The position numbers were made by a program, and so were the translations under genes. Positions 1-11,380 of a stretch of DNA of 64,000 nucleotides are shown piece after piece. Source of the stretch: Bathymodiolus brooksi (lineage: Eukaryota; Mollusca; Bivalvia; Mytilida; Modiolidae); contig OY804585.1 in the NCBI GenBank assembly GCA_963680875.1, positions 25,066,186 through 25,130,185 of the forward strand, written 5' to 3'. Position 1 is the stretch's first letter, and each line of letters begins with the position of its first letter. The notes under the pieces are model-generated. The model did not search any database, had not been told where the DNA came from, and saw nothing but the letters and a program-made list of their open reading frames with translations.

Positions 1-94
1 GAGGTAAGTCATCTTTGCTTTTTTTTCACTGTCAGGCTTGATATGGGAGTCTCAGGCTGATACCAGGGCCGACATGGAAATGGTCATGGAATAA

Positions 95-408
95 TCTCTT
101 ACAATACCATGTGTACACCTGTCATAAAAAAATTAGCACAAACAATATCATGCGAATCGATCATAAGTAAAAAAAAAAAAAAAAATAAGGACAAGAATCG
201 ACAATATCACACGTGTACGTCATTAATGAAATGGAACATACAATATCATGCGTGCTGTTGTTACCAAAATGGAGTAGACAGTGTCGTGCGTACCCGTCAT
301 TAGTAAAATGTGACAGAAAAGCACAAATGGACCAGACAATGTCATGCGTACCCGTCATTAGTAAAATGTAGCGTAAAATATATGTTGTACCAGACATAAG
401 AAGAGTTT
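95..408. repeat. Degenerate 39-bp minisatellite, left part (unit 1)
   Basis: Imperfect repeats of about 39 bp contain CATTAGTAAAATGTAACAG-like and CAATATCATGCGTACC-like segments. The same repeat reappears at 3516-3772, so the retroelement remnant and 62-bp array lie between two parts of an older minisatellite. The unit 2 equivalent is 28007-28299. Confidence 0.6.
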
Positions 409-2002
409 GAAGATACCAAAGAGGTAATCAGAATCCGTAAATCGAAGAATAACAGACAACACAATATCATGAAGATACCAAAGGGGTAATCAGAATCCGT
501 AAATCGAAGAATAACAGACAACACAATATCATGAAGATACCAAAGGGGTAATCAGAATCCGTAAATCGAAGAATAACAGACAACACAATATCATGAAGAT
601 ACCAAAGAGATAATCAGAATCCGTAAATCAAAGAATAACAGACAACACAATGTCATGAAGATACCAAAGAGGTAATCTGAATCCGTAAATCGAAGAATAA
701 CAGACAACACAATATCATAAAGATACCAAAGAGGTAATCAGAATCCGTAAATCGAAGAATAAAAGACAACACAATGTCATGAAGATACCAAAGAGGTAAT
801 CTGAATCCGTAAATCGAAGAATAACAGACAACACAATATCATGAAGATACCAAAGGGGTAATCAGAATCCGTAAATCGAAGAATAACAGACAACACAATG
901 TCATGAAGATACCAAAGAGGTAATCTGAATCCGTAAATCGAAGAATAACAGACAACACAATATCATGAAGATACCGAAGAGGTAATCTGAATCCGTAAAT
1001 CGAAGAATAACAGACAACACAATATCATGAAGATACCAAAGGGGTAATCAGAATCCGTAAATCGAAGAATAACAGACAACACAATATCATGAATATACCA
1101 AAGAGGTAATCAGAATCCGTAAATCAAAGAATAACAGACAACACAATGTCATGAAGATACCAAAGAGGTAATCTGAATCCGTAAATCGAAGAATAACAGA
1201 CAACACAATATCACGAAGATACCAAAGAGGTAATCTGAATCCGTAAATCGAAGAATAACAGACAACACAATATCATGAAGATACCAAAGGGGTAATCAGA
1301 ATCCGTAAATCGAAGAATAACAGACAACACAATGTCACGAAGATACCAAAGAGGTAATCTGAATCCGTAAATCGAAGAATAACAGACAACACAATATCAT
1401 GAAGATACCGAAGAGGTAATCTGAATCCGTAAATCGAAGAATAGCAGACAACACAATGTCATGAAGATACCAAAGGGGTAATCAGAATCCGTAAATCGAA
1501 GAATAACAGACAACACAATATCATGAAGATACCAAAGGGGTAATCAGAATCCGTAAATCGAAGAATATTAGACAACACAATATCATGAAGATACCAAAGG
1601 GGTAATCAGAATCCGTAAATCGAAGAATAACAGACAACACAATGTCATGAAGATACCAAAGAGGTAATCTGAATCCGTAAATCGAAGAATAACAGACAAC
1701 ACAATATCATGAAGATACCGAAGAGGTAATCTGAATCCGTAAATTGAAGAAGGACAGACAACACAATGTCATGAAGATACCGAAGGGGTAAGCATAATCC
1801 GTAAATCGAAGAATAACAGACAACACAATGTCATGAAGATACCAAAGGGGTAATCAGAATCCGTAAATCGAAGAATAACAGACAACACAATGTCATGAAG
1901 ATACCAAAGAGGTAATCTGAATCCGTAAATTGAAGAAGGACAGACAACACAATGTCATGAAGATACCGAAGGGGTAAGCAGAATCCGTAAATCGAAGAAC
2001 AG
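409..2002. repeat. 62-bp minisatellite in GT92 intron 1 (unit 1), about 25 copies
   Basis: A 62-bp unit starting GAAGATACCAAAGAGGTAAT is repeated head to tail about 25.7 times, with variants at a few positions (GAGG/GGGG, ATCAG/ATCTG, AATATC/AATGTC). The unit matches the terminal part of the dispersed retroelement 3-prime UTR that follows at 2003-2188 and occurs singly elsewhere (for example 13835, 14792, 49084). It is therefore an in-place amplification of retroelement UTR. The unit 2 array has about 12.8 copies (28300-29094). Confidence 0.9.
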
Positions 2003-2188
2003 GCAACAAAATGGCCAAAAGAAAAAGGACTAAAAGACAAACAACGATCTACAAAACATACACATAAAACTAAAGATCGAATAACACGAACCCCACTAAA
2101 AACTGGGGGTGAACTCCGGAAGGGTAAGCAGTTCCTGCTCCACTAGTGGCACCCGACGTATTAATCTAGTTACAAACCCGGTGATAAG
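2003..2188 (-). mobile_element. Retroelement 3-prime UTR
   Basis: Non-coding sequence between the stop of the reverse transcriptase remnant and the 62-bp array. It includes conserved blocks found in all other fragments of the family in this window (CCACTAGTGGCACCCG, CCGGTGATAAGTCATG). On the minus strand it reads from the RT stop toward the terminal motif GGTATCTTCAAACTCTTC. Confidence 0.6.
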
Positions 2189-3515
2189 TCATGAATGATG
2201 TGACACAGATATTTCATAACGGTCAACCAAGTCATGGTGGCGACCGTAAAACATTCGAAGTGATGACTTCAACTTAGCCAAGAGAAACCCTTGATTCAGT
2301 AGTTTCCTGGTTAGCAGCAACCCCCTCTATCAAGGAAATCCTGATAGGAACCACAAGTTCTGGAATATCGTATCAACTGAGAGATATATACTCCATATGC
2401 AGGTGCTGCTGGAATGTTGCTACATATAGATGGAAAGTTCACAATGAGAAAATTGAAATCATCTCTTTTGTCGTACAGTTTCGTTCTTAACCATCCCTCA
2501 CTGTCAATTTCGAGGTGTAGGTCAAAGTATGAAGTAGAACTATCTGTATCTGTGGTATCCTTTATTTCAAGCTCAATGGGATAGATGCGATCAACAAAAT
2601 CACCAAAAACTTAGAATTATTTAGTAAATCAAAGGATCGGGCTAGTTTCTTATCGTTTTTCTTGAGAATCCCCTGTATGAAGTCTGCCTCGAACGAATAG
2701 AGGAACAAGTCGGCGAGAAGAGGAGCACAGCTTGCACCCATAGGTATGTCGACTGTCTGTTGAAAAACACGTCCACCAAAGATAACAAATTGTTGTCAAT
2801 CAACAACTCGAGCATGTTGATTATATCAATTTCAGCGAACTTTTTGGTAGAATCAGAGTGGTTTTTTTAACAAATAAGATATGTCCCTTCCTAGCACAAG
2901 GTATTTGTATCTACGTTGGCCATTTGTTTTTGCATTAAACACAGATGGGCCAACTCCCTTAATCTGTCCTTCGGCTTAGAGTGAGGAATGTGAGGAATAG
3001 TTGTGCAAAGAGTAGAGAAGTCAAATGTTTTAATGCTATTGCAGGAGGAGAGGAGCCTAGATTGTATGTACTCTAACAGATCTTTAGAGTTCTTCGGAAT
3101 CCACATCTGATTCACACCACCCCTCGAGTAGATAGTCTCACAGTAACCCTGAAGCTCGGTTTTGACCGCCGATAGAATACATGTTAATAATTTGGAAAGA
3201 GGTTTCGTTGAGCATTTGGCAGACCCAGCAATTGTGTAATTTAGGAATCCAGTAGAGTGATGGTAGATCCAGTTCTTCATCTTTGGTTGAAATTCCAAAC
3301 ATAAAACATAAAACAGACCTATGATTGTCCAGGATTTCCTCTTTCGTAAGTGTCGTCGGGGTATATATAGGGTTGCCAAGTGACATGTTAATACCTAATT
3401 CCTTTATCAAGCAGTCTATGTAATGTGATTTACACACACAAACAATATTGTTAGGGGCCTTGTCGGCGGAGACAATAACATATTTGTCATGGAGGAGAGA
3501 CGGGTGTTTTGCAAC
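2189..3515 (-). pseudogene. Reverse transcriptase remnant (Penelope-like/LINE-type) lacking its YIDD box, unit 1
   Basis: Reading on the minus strand from about 3515 to a TGA at 2191-2189, conserved RT blocks appear in order: HDKYVIVSADKA, LYWIPKLH, IAGSAKCSTKPLSKLL, FDFSTLCTTIPH, IPMGASCAPLLADLFLYS, LYDKRDDFNF, IPAAPAYGVYISQLIRYSR and LRMFYGRHHDL. These blocks are typical of an RT family common in bivalve genomes. Several frameshifts separate them (for example after WIPKLH). The catalytic YIDD region, expected between the LARSF and LNNSKF blocks near 2622-2632, is missing. The unit 2 copy lacks it at the same place, so it was lost before the duplication. It lies antisense within GT92 intron 1. 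The exact superfamily cannot be settled by eye. Confidence 0.75.
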
Positions 3516-3772
3516 ATAAGCAATATGTAACAGAACATGTCTAGTATAGCAGACATAAGTAAATTGTAACAGAAAATTTCTGATATACCAGACATTAGTA
3601 AAGTGCCACAGAATACGACTGGTATACCAGACATAAGTAAAATGTAACAGACAAAACCTGGTGTACACAACATTAGTAAAATATCATATAATATCTGGTT
3701 TGCCTGAAATTAGCAAAATAAAACAGAAAGTATCATGTATACTCGACATAGTAAAATATAACGACAGGTGCT
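3516..3772. repeat. Degenerate 39-bp minisatellite, right part (unit 1)
   Basis: Repeats of about 39 bp with the motif TACCAGACATTAGTAAAGTG. Reading continues into the RT remnant on the minus strand, where they give meaningless open frames. Same family as 95-408. Confidence 0.6.
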
Positions 3773-3960
3773 TACCCTTCCGAAGCACCTAAGTTCATTC
3801 CTAGTTTTTAGTGGTGTTCGTTGTGATTCTTTAATCTGTAGTGTTTAGTGGATCTTTGTTTGTATTTATGTCAGTTTTATTCTAACAATTGCATTGTATT
3901 GTCTGTCCATCTTCAAATTACGGCTTCTGATTATATACCTTTGGTACCTTAAAGCTTTAT
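3773..3960 (+). mobile_element. Retroelement 3-prime end fragment, plus orientation (unit 1)
   Basis: The order of UTR motifs (CTTCCGAAGCACCTAAGTTC, then GTGGTGTTCG, then a terminal ATTACGGCTTCTGATTA and TTTGGTACCTT) matches other plus-oriented ends at 24170-24425, 26320-26540 and 58500-58720, but diverged. The unit 2 equivalent is 30888-31075. Confidence 0.5.
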
Positions 3961-4366
3961 TTGATCATCTATATTGAATAATCTTATAAGAAAACCCCTC
4001 TTGAGCTTAATTCAAACATTTCGGCCATAGAGCCTTCATCAGACAGTGTTTTATTCTATCAAGCCTGTTACATGATGCTACATCTGAATTTTCTATATTG
4101 AACGACAACTTTTCATTACGCCATGTTATCATATGTTTTTCATTTTTAAGCAATAGATTTTTTTTACATAAATCGACTTTCCATTAATGGATGTTAGTGT
4201 CTTCGGTTTTTTGACTGCGATTCATATTTATTTCGTTTGACACGATGAAGTGACATTTTTTTTTAAAAGAATTCATGAATTATTATTATTCCAGCCCTGA
4301 AATATTGTTAGATAATGAAAAAAAATGAAATATTGTTTTCTGAAAACAAATATACTCTTTTTGCAG
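3961..4366. other. GT92 intron 1, distal part (unit 1)
   Basis: AT-rich intron sequence ending in the acceptor CTTTTTGCAG before exon 2. No other feature is seen. It is conserved with unit 2 at 31076-31485. Confidence 0.5.
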
Positions 4367-4507
4367 ATCGATACCCCCGCATCCAAGGTATTCAACAATT
4401 ACAGGCCTGGATTTTCTACATACAAATATATTGGATTATATGATAAAGACGAATATATTGTCCCAGAATTAAAAACTCCACTTCAAGGATCATTAAAGTC
4501 GTTTGTG
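4367..4507 (+). pseudogene. GT92 pseudogene exon 2 with 38-bp deletion
   Basis: 141 nt against 179 nt in unit 2; the missing 38 bp fall just after the GCCTGG codons. The loss shifts the frame, so the catalytic YDKDEYI block that follows is in a different frame from the exon start and an in-frame TGA appears. The acceptor TTTGCAG and donor GTAAGT are intact. Confidence 0.85.
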
Positions 4508-4644
4508 GTAAGTAATAAATACTACTGTACCTACAGTTAATATAGTCATATGTCCCTCAGCAAATAGTTATACGGTATTGTAGGTGAATGCCCCTAACTT
4601 ATTATATTAAATATATAGATATAAGGATATGTTATAATATAGTA

Positions 4645-4781
4645 TTATTACGTGATATTTTTTATATTGGCCTAATACTAGGTCTGAGGACTGCTGTATT
4701 GGCCTGAGGCGCAGCCGAAGGTCAATACAGCAGACCGAGGACCTATAACTAGGCCAATATGAAAAACATCACGTAATGATA
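4645..4781. repeat. Long hairpin P1 (unit 1)
   Basis: A near-perfect palindrome with arms of about 65 bp. The left arm reads TACGTGATATTTTTTATATT and the right arm returns as AATATGAAAAACATCACGTA. The apex is GC-rich: CCTGAGGCGCAGCCGAAGG. Further short inverted repeats built on CCAATACGG follow to about 4930. Unit 2 has the same hairpin at 32325-32463, so it predates the duplication. Confidence 0.85.
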
Positions 4782-5175
4782 CCTTTATTAATTAACCAGT
4801 CCAATATTTCTCTGGACTTTTCCTTGCAATTGTCGAAAAGTCTAGAGGATTCCGATCTAGCTGTTATTGGACTGGTTGGAATCGGGCCAATACGGAAAAT
4901 ATCCGTATTGGACTGGTTTTTGCCGTATTGGCCCAATGCAAGTTTTTATATTGTATTGACAGATTTGATCATATAAAGGCTAATAAATCAAAGTTAATTA
5001 ATAATGTTCATTATTGCAAACAATGGAGAGGAAAACAGAGTAAAGGTCAGAGTCTTTAGATTATATACAAAAGGAAAATGTATACAAGATGTACAAACAT
5101 GCCAAAAAGAAAGCTTTGTAGCGAATAACTGCAGCAAACGAGCCATCTAGCTTTGTATTACTTCGATTGGTCTGA

Positions 5176-5920
5176 CATTATATGTTATTCAGCTATCAGA
5201 CAGGGTATATAATGTGACATTCCCGGCTTGGGATCTATATTCCCTGAGGCGCAGCCGAAGGGAATATATATCATAAGCCGGGAATGTCACATTATATACC
5301 TTGTCTGATAGCTGAATAACAGATATATTACGATTTAATCATTGGTTTTTTTAAATACAACCTCCAACTGTCTTAAATAAATTTGCGTCTTTTATTTTCA
5401 TTTTTCGTATCTCTAGATGTCTTTTTCCGTACCTTTGACGTCATTCTTCAATGACGTCAAAATATGTGTCACGTCATATTTCATGAAGGAAAATACTGTA
5501 CTAAATTTCTATATCAATACAATTTCATATGTAGTAAATTTTATAAACTTTATAAATATAACATTAATATATCACATGTCAAAACAACGGGTTTCCGAAA
5601 CAGTTTCAATAATTTAAATGTTAACAACGTGTAAATAAAACCTTGGTGTGGCCCCATGACGTCGAAAGTTTTCAAGGTTGAACGTTTTGGTTATTTGTTA
5701 TGGTACAGACGTGGAACATAGGAGTTTGCTGAATCGATCAGGTATTTGTGACGGAATTAACTGTTGTAATATGTTTTTGTTCATACAGCCGTTTTGAGTA
5801 TAAAAACAGCATTTAATTTTGTAAAAATACATTTATTATTCCGTATTATACCATTGATTTATTGAAGCGTAATGTTTTATCGTCCATGTTTTTATCGTTT
5901 TTGGGGACTGAAATATATTT
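5176..5920. other. Unit 1-only block of about 745 bp with hairpin P2
   Basis: Homology with unit 2 breaks after TTGGTCTGACAT and resumes at TTAATGATGTTCAAATGCC. Unit 2 has only about 50 bp between these points. The block begins with hairpin P2. The rest is AT-rich without recognisable coding sequence and includes several TGACGTCA-like sites near 5440 and 5657. Confidence 0.55.
5181..5326. repeat. Long hairpin P2
   Basis: Arms of about 70 bp (TGTTATTCAGCTATCAGACA on the left, its complement on the right) meet at the apex CCCTGAGGCGCAGCCGAAGGG-like core. The arms are unrelated to those of P1, yet the apex is the same. It is absent from unit 2. Confidence 0.85.
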
Positions 5921-6681
5921 AATGATGTTCAAATGCCTGTTTTTCACCGAAATTGAAAAGTTCATATTTTGTCGCAAAACGATGTGTCGTCTATATTCAT
6001 CCGCATATGCATTTTGGCATCATTGTAAGATAATCCCACTAAAGGTATAAGAACATAACCAAATAGTGATGAGTAACTTTAGTTGGTAAATAGGTAAAAT
6101 TTCAGATGCATATTATGAGACTATTATATATTAAAAAAATGAAATATGCAAATTCTACGTCATGCCTAATGCAAGGCATATAATAAGTGGGCATTGTATT
6201 TGAAGCTTTGCCGACATCAATCGCTGTTTTTCATGTCGCAAATTAAGCTGAGCTATCGGTGCAATGTAAAATAATATTATGATTAGGCTATTAAATTGGT
6301 CTCGTATTCGGAAATACTTTATACGTCAGTCTAAAGTAGTCGCACAAACGTCATTGTAATGGTATGACGTTATAAATTCGTTTCCATGGATATATTTTGC
6401 ACTATCTTTACAATTCAGAAATGAATCAAATCTCGTTAAAACTAGTTATTGAGGTAAGCGATGCTCTTATATCCTACAACACTCATCAAGAACAAAGGCC
6501 AACTCGTTTGATGAAGGTTCCATTCAGGAATTCTATACAGTTTGAGAACGGCTATAGATAAGTTTTAATTGAAAGCAAAATATGTACATGTACATTATTT
6601 TATCAACATTGGGGGAATCGATGGATAAGTCCGACCCTCTCATTAAGAATTGTATTTTGACAGTCATTTTTTTCCCACTAG
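5921..6681. other. GT92 intron 2, distal part (unit 1)
   Basis: AT-rich intron ending in TTTTTTTCCCACTAG before exon 3. A 35-nt segment around 6421-6455 has splice-like borders but does not fit the reading frame. No other gene is seen. Confidence 0.45.
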
Positions 6682-6797
6682 GAGGAAATGTTTCTGGGTG
6701 AAGATGTTGCAGGCATCATCTTTGACACAAAACTTCATATTACCACATGGAGACCAACGGTCGAAAAAGCTCATCTTTTCATCGAACGTTTTCTAAA
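6682..6797 (+). pseudogene. GT92 pseudogene exon 3, 5-prime part
   Basis: Homologous to 33701-33816. It stays in frame through FIERFL, then runs into inserted sequence and stops at TAA 6811-6813. The acceptor is intact. Confidence 0.85.
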
Positions 6798-9715
6798 GAG
6801 GGAGACGCGTTAAGGTGCAAAATTGGTCCCACATTTTATAAAAAAATAATGCTTCACATAGAATAAAAACAATTTACTAATTTAATTGTTATATTTACAA
6901 ATTTTCAAAAAATATACCTTTCCGTGAGATTGGGTGCGCTATGACGTCATAATGACATCATGATTAGATGGGTAATGCTAACAATGGACTATAAACGACA
7001 TATTCAATGTACATTTTAGCTATTTTATATACCTTCACAGTCTTCCACCAACACCAAATTGAGCAGTTGTTTTGAGTATAGAGGGTTAATGATTGTATCA
7101 AAATATTTTGTTGGTGGGGGATTGTGGAGGTTGTTAAATATTAATTTATTTATAACCTCGGCCAGACCCTTAAAATCAATATTTTCACTCTCCTGATTGT
7201 ATATATGATACCATTATGTATATATACACAATCTCTGTACATTGTATGATTCATTTCAAGTAATGAAATTCATCAGTAAATAACTTGTTTCTGTAAATAA
7301 TTGTACTTATTTTAAATACAGTTTGCATACATTGAAACCAGAAGAAAAACTCAGTGCATGCAGTCCGGCGTCAACGCGATAAAAAGAACTGGGGACTATA
7401 AGTTCCATTTATGGCCCCATATTTAATGAATCATTATCTTAGAAAATACTTGATTAAAATTGGATGTGTTTTATTTTATAGACGACATCATACTTTTGAT
7501 CTTAAAGCTTGTTTCCAACAAAATCGATACGTATTTGACGTCATTGTGACGTCATGAGCGTTATTTGTTTTCTGTATTTCGTGGAATTTTGCCCGCGATA
7601 TTTCGACGGTTTTCGAAGAAATTAAGCACCTCCGTAGTCGTGCACCAGACAATAATTTACCAGATTATTAAAATAAATAAAACACAACTACTATTAAAGT
7701 ATTTTTTGGTGCACGAGGTGCTAAATTTCTTGAAAAACGACGGGAAAATGTTCAAATATTACAAGCGCTTAGATGACGTTTTGATGTTTGAGAAGCAATA
7801 GTTGCCGTAAAAAACGATGGTATGTCGGCACGTAACAGTTATATAACAAAAAAATAAAATAAACACCACTTCATCCAAAATAGTTTTATTGATTATATAT
7901 TTCCTTTCGGGAGACTGAAATAGTTATTACTACCGGGATACTGAGGTAGGTTTAATGGTCTATCGATGCAACTTCTAAAATGAATTAAAATAGTTTGATC
8001 CAAAAGGAGTAGATATTTTTTGGGCACACTCCAACATATCCTTAAGAAGAGTTTGAAGATACCACAGGGGCAATCAGAATCCGTATATGCGTTCTGTCAT
8101 GTGCGTAAGTTATTGTTTGCATGATTGACAGACAATATTCATCATATTGTTTTCTAGCTTCTGAACTGTCGATCGAGAAAAAAATAAAATATTCTAGACA
8201 GGCAGCATATAGCCAGTCAATGGGGTTTGCAATTAATATTTCGCATGCACAATAGCGTCCCACCACCACAAGGTGTGGAAAATAGAAATATTCTTCTGTG
8301 GTTTAAATGCGTATTAACTGCATTACATGTAAACTGTATTATTCTACTTGATAAAGTCCTTGAACTAGAACAGAAATTTGTTTACCCTTGAGTGAAATAG
8401 TGTTGTAATAAAATATCGTGAACGTGATGTAAAAGTATAAAAGCATTTCAATGTATATTTTAAATGAGGTTGAAACATGTTGCCATTTGATATCAATTCG
8501 GTTGTATTTCATTTTGACGATTTTAATTACGGAAGACGATCACAACCATATTTTTTTTTAACAATTGCAACTCAGCTGTTTTTTTTCATAGCATATAATA
8601 AAATGAAAAAATATATATCACACTGTCGATAAAAAAATCGTAGAAATAATATAATTTAGTGTCCGTCGTCTGTTATCCATAACTTTTCATATTAATATTT
8701 AATCTTTTTCTTAGAAACTGCAAAACCAAATGCTTTATTTTACGTTATCAAGTTCTCTCAACCCGCACCTTGGCATTTTTTTTTTTATAGATTTATGATG
8801 GTTGTCCGTAAAAATGTACTGGAATATATCATAACATTGGTTGTCGTTAAGAATAAAGTACGGTTAAAAAAGTGCTTAAACAAATTTCAAATATGACAAA
8901 GTTCTATTCCTCAAATAAATCTATCTATTACTTCTTTAAGGTTAATACCAAAATTTCGGCCAGTTTTCGACAATCAATGTTAATAAGTTTCTGAATTGAT
9001 ATGATCTCAATATGTACATCATCAATGTCATAGCAGACGATGAAACCAAAATTGGTCTGTACGAGATATATTTTTTAAATGATTAAAGCTTTGTTAAGGT
9101 GACGAAAAAATGAATTACGAAAAAATACAATTTGAACGTGAAATATTAGATGTGGTACGTAGTTCTTACATTTAAAGATGACATTTTTAGATCAGATTTC
9201 TTGAGATCATTCATGCAATTTCAGCATCATAATATAACCTCTGACAAATGAAGCGATCAAAATAATGAGAGATTTTATCACGTGAAACAAACCGTCGAAA
9301 ACAGGAGACCGTCGAAAATGGCTGACATTGCGACATTACTATTCGTTCACTTTAATTTCATAATACAGTTTCAGAACATATTATTATTCCTGAAATCAAT
9401 CCACATTGCATATTAAGTCAAATTTATGCTTTGTTTATTGAGTTATATTATGCTTTGTTTTTCTTTTTGTTTTTGTTTTTTAAAGATATGCATTATAATA
9501 CAATGATACGTACATTCTGTATTCTGAAAAAAATGACGTTCAGTGCTTTTCATTACCTGACTTTGTCGGTCCGCTGTGAGGAATTAGATGCACATATTAA
9601 CTAACTGTATTTATTTATGAAAAGCACATATTGTGAATACATTTTGGAGAAAATTTTATCGACATCTGAGGTGGGGCCGATTTTGGCTCTTATAGCTCCC
9701 AGTCCTTTAATCTCA
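6798..9715. mobile_element. 2.9-kb insertion inside GT92 exon 3 (unit 1)
   Basis: This sequence separates two exon pieces that are contiguous in unit 2, replacing about 10 nt of exon. Its ends show weak inverted similarity: CAAAATTGGTCCCAC near 6821 and the complement of GTGGGGCCGATTTTGG near 9671. A related internal motif is at about 7392-7421. No transposase was recognised. Inside are an inverted pair around 7605-7740 (GAAGAAATTAAGCACC and GGTGCTAAATTTCTTG), CRE-like TGACGTCA sites, and a short retroelement 3-prime end at about 8041-8085. It is probably a composite of non-autonomous elements. Confidence 0.65.
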
Positions 9716-9813
9716 CCAACAAAAGACAGAGTGAAAACTATTCATATGCCACAGCGAATTATACCAGGATCGGTTAGAACGCACCATTTTTATCCGATCT
9801 CAGGATACAGACG
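9716..9813 (+). pseudogene. GT92 pseudogene exon 3, 3-prime part
   Basis: Homologous to 33827-33924. It encodes the KTIHMPQRIIPGSVRTH block of GT92 proteins and ends at a GTAAGA donor. Confidence 0.85.
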
Positions 9814-9904
9814 GTAAGATATAAAAATAATAGTGTATACGGTGAATTAGCTGTTGACATATCTGAATATCGTGTATGTTTAAAAAAATTAATCAATATA
9901 TGCA

Positions 9905-10108
9905 CTTTCAAGTATATTGATGATGTTCTGACAATTAATAATCCAAACTTTGCTGACTAGATACCATTGCTATACCCAAGAAACAACAGAAACATCTCTC
10001 TCTCTCTCTCATTTCTTGACATTTACATTAAATTTGTCTCCAACGGCAAACCTTCTACCAGACTTTACGACAAAATAGACGAAATCAATTTTGCCATCAT
10101 ACATTTTC
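9905..10108 (+). pseudogene. Reverse transcriptase fragment with YIDD motif (unit 1 intron 3)
   Basis: The plus strand reads FKYIDDVLTINNPNFAD, a stop, then SFLDIYIKFVSNGKPSTRLYD and EINFAIIHFPHVDGNIPTAH. This is the palm motif C and following region of the same RT family as 2189-3515, in the opposite orientation. The coding sequence runs straight into the 51-bp array, whose unit is the next stretch of the same reading frame. Unit 2 equivalent: about 34005-34207. Confidence 0.7.
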
Positions 10109-10600
10109 CTCACGTTGATGGTAATATACCAACAGCTCACGCGTATTGAGTTTATATTCCACACGTTGATGGTAATATACCAACCGCTCACGCGTATTGA
10201 GTTTATATTTCACACCTTGATGGTAATATACCAACTGCTCCCGCGTATTGAGTTTATATTTCACACCTTGATGGTAATATACCAACCGCTCTCGCGTATT
10301 GAGTTTATATTTCACACCTTGGTGGTAATATACCAACCGCTCACGCGTATTGAGTTTATATTTCACACCTTGATGGTAATACTACCAACCGCTCTCGCGT
10401 ATTGAGTTTATATTCCACACGTTGATGGTAATATACCAACAGCTCACGCGTATTGAGTTTATATTTCACACCTTGATGGTAATATACCAACAGTTCACTC
10501 GTATTGAGTTTATATTTCACACCTTGATGGTAATATACCAACAGCTCACGCGTATTGAGTTTATATTTCACACCTTGATGGTAATATACCAACAGCCCAC
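10109..10600. repeat. 51-bp minisatellite (unit 1), 10 copies
   Basis: The unit contains TTGATGGTAATATACCAACA then GCTCACGCGTATTGAGTTTA. In the RT frame it reads LDGNIPTAHAY, stop, VYIS, where the stop (TGA) replaces the expected glycine codon. Because 51 is divisible by 3, both strands show long repetitive open frames, which are not evidence of genes. One unit has an extra base (ATACTACC). Unit 2 has about 44 copies. Confidence 0.9.
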
Positions 10601-10790
10601 TGGTGAAAAGAAGGAATTTCTCACACCCGTGAAAGAAATCCCAGATCTTCAATAGAGACTCGTGTAAGAACCTATTAATCCTATCTTTCAAAAACTTTTT
10701 CGGAAGATATCGGAAGATATCAACACATTGTTGCAAAGTAGTATGTCAGCTGCGTAGGGAGAGGACAGTCCATAAGTTGTGATAACTTTT
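10601..10790 (+). pseudogene. Possible C-terminal RT fragment after the 51-bp array
   Basis: Frameshifted plus-strand reading gives NFFGRYQHIVAKYYVSCV, comparable to the LRKFYGRHHDLVNRY tail of the RT family. If right, the 51-bp array arose inside one RT copy. Similarity is weak. Unit 2 equivalent: 36438-36620. Confidence 0.35.
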
Positions 10791-11159
10791 TGTCCAATCC
10801 CATTACTGATTTATTTGCAATAAAATAATATTAAACTAAGATGCGTACAGAGAGAGGATATTGGCAATTAGATTTAGGTTCAAAGTTGACTGTTGTTTTA
10901 CTATTATATCTTACGATGGCTTTGTATACTATCTAACATTTAGATAATGGCTGAGACCATCGGTTCTGTTTAATAGAACTAATATTTTACATATGACAAC
11001 TTTTTTATGTCAAAGAGATTACATATATGTATAATCATTATAATAATGCTCAAAATTATAGGGTTCTTTGTAATAAAGCTGTTAAGCCGGTTGTGTATGG
11101 GGGTTGGCGTTTTGTACGCATGTAGAAAGAACTCGCATGACCACATCATTTCACTAAGA

Positions 11160-11365
11160 GGGACGGTTTGGGCCAATAAAACTGGTTTAACCCCGTCACT
11201 TTTTTTGTTTTTATTGAAGTGCCTGTGCCAAGGCAGGAAAGGGGTAGGGGTATCGATTGTGCCTCTTTCTACGATTTTGATATTTGATTTTGGAATTATT
11301 CCGACAGTTTGGTATTTTTTGTTTATCAATTTACACGTATTACTAAAACTAAGATTGTCCTCCCT
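11160..11365 (+). repeat. Dispersed repeat with CCCGTCACTTTTT motif
   Basis: A roughly 200-bp sequence (TTTAACCCCGTCACTTTTT, GTGCCTGT, CAAGGCAGGAAAG, TTCTACGATTTTGATATTTG, ATTATTCCGACAG) recurs at 13985-14130, 36995-37190, 49240-49400 and 58140-58300, and inverted at 21960-22190. At 58140 it directly precedes the retroelement UTR, so it is probably an upstream part of that element. Confidence 0.6.
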
Positions 11366-11380
11366 CAGACATAGATGACC

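Noticed and set aside
10979..11378. Overlapping 116-aa and 123-aa ORFs in GT92 intron 3
   Set aside because: They overlap on opposite strands and lie in a dispersed repeat; the same arrangement recurs at 36811-37347.
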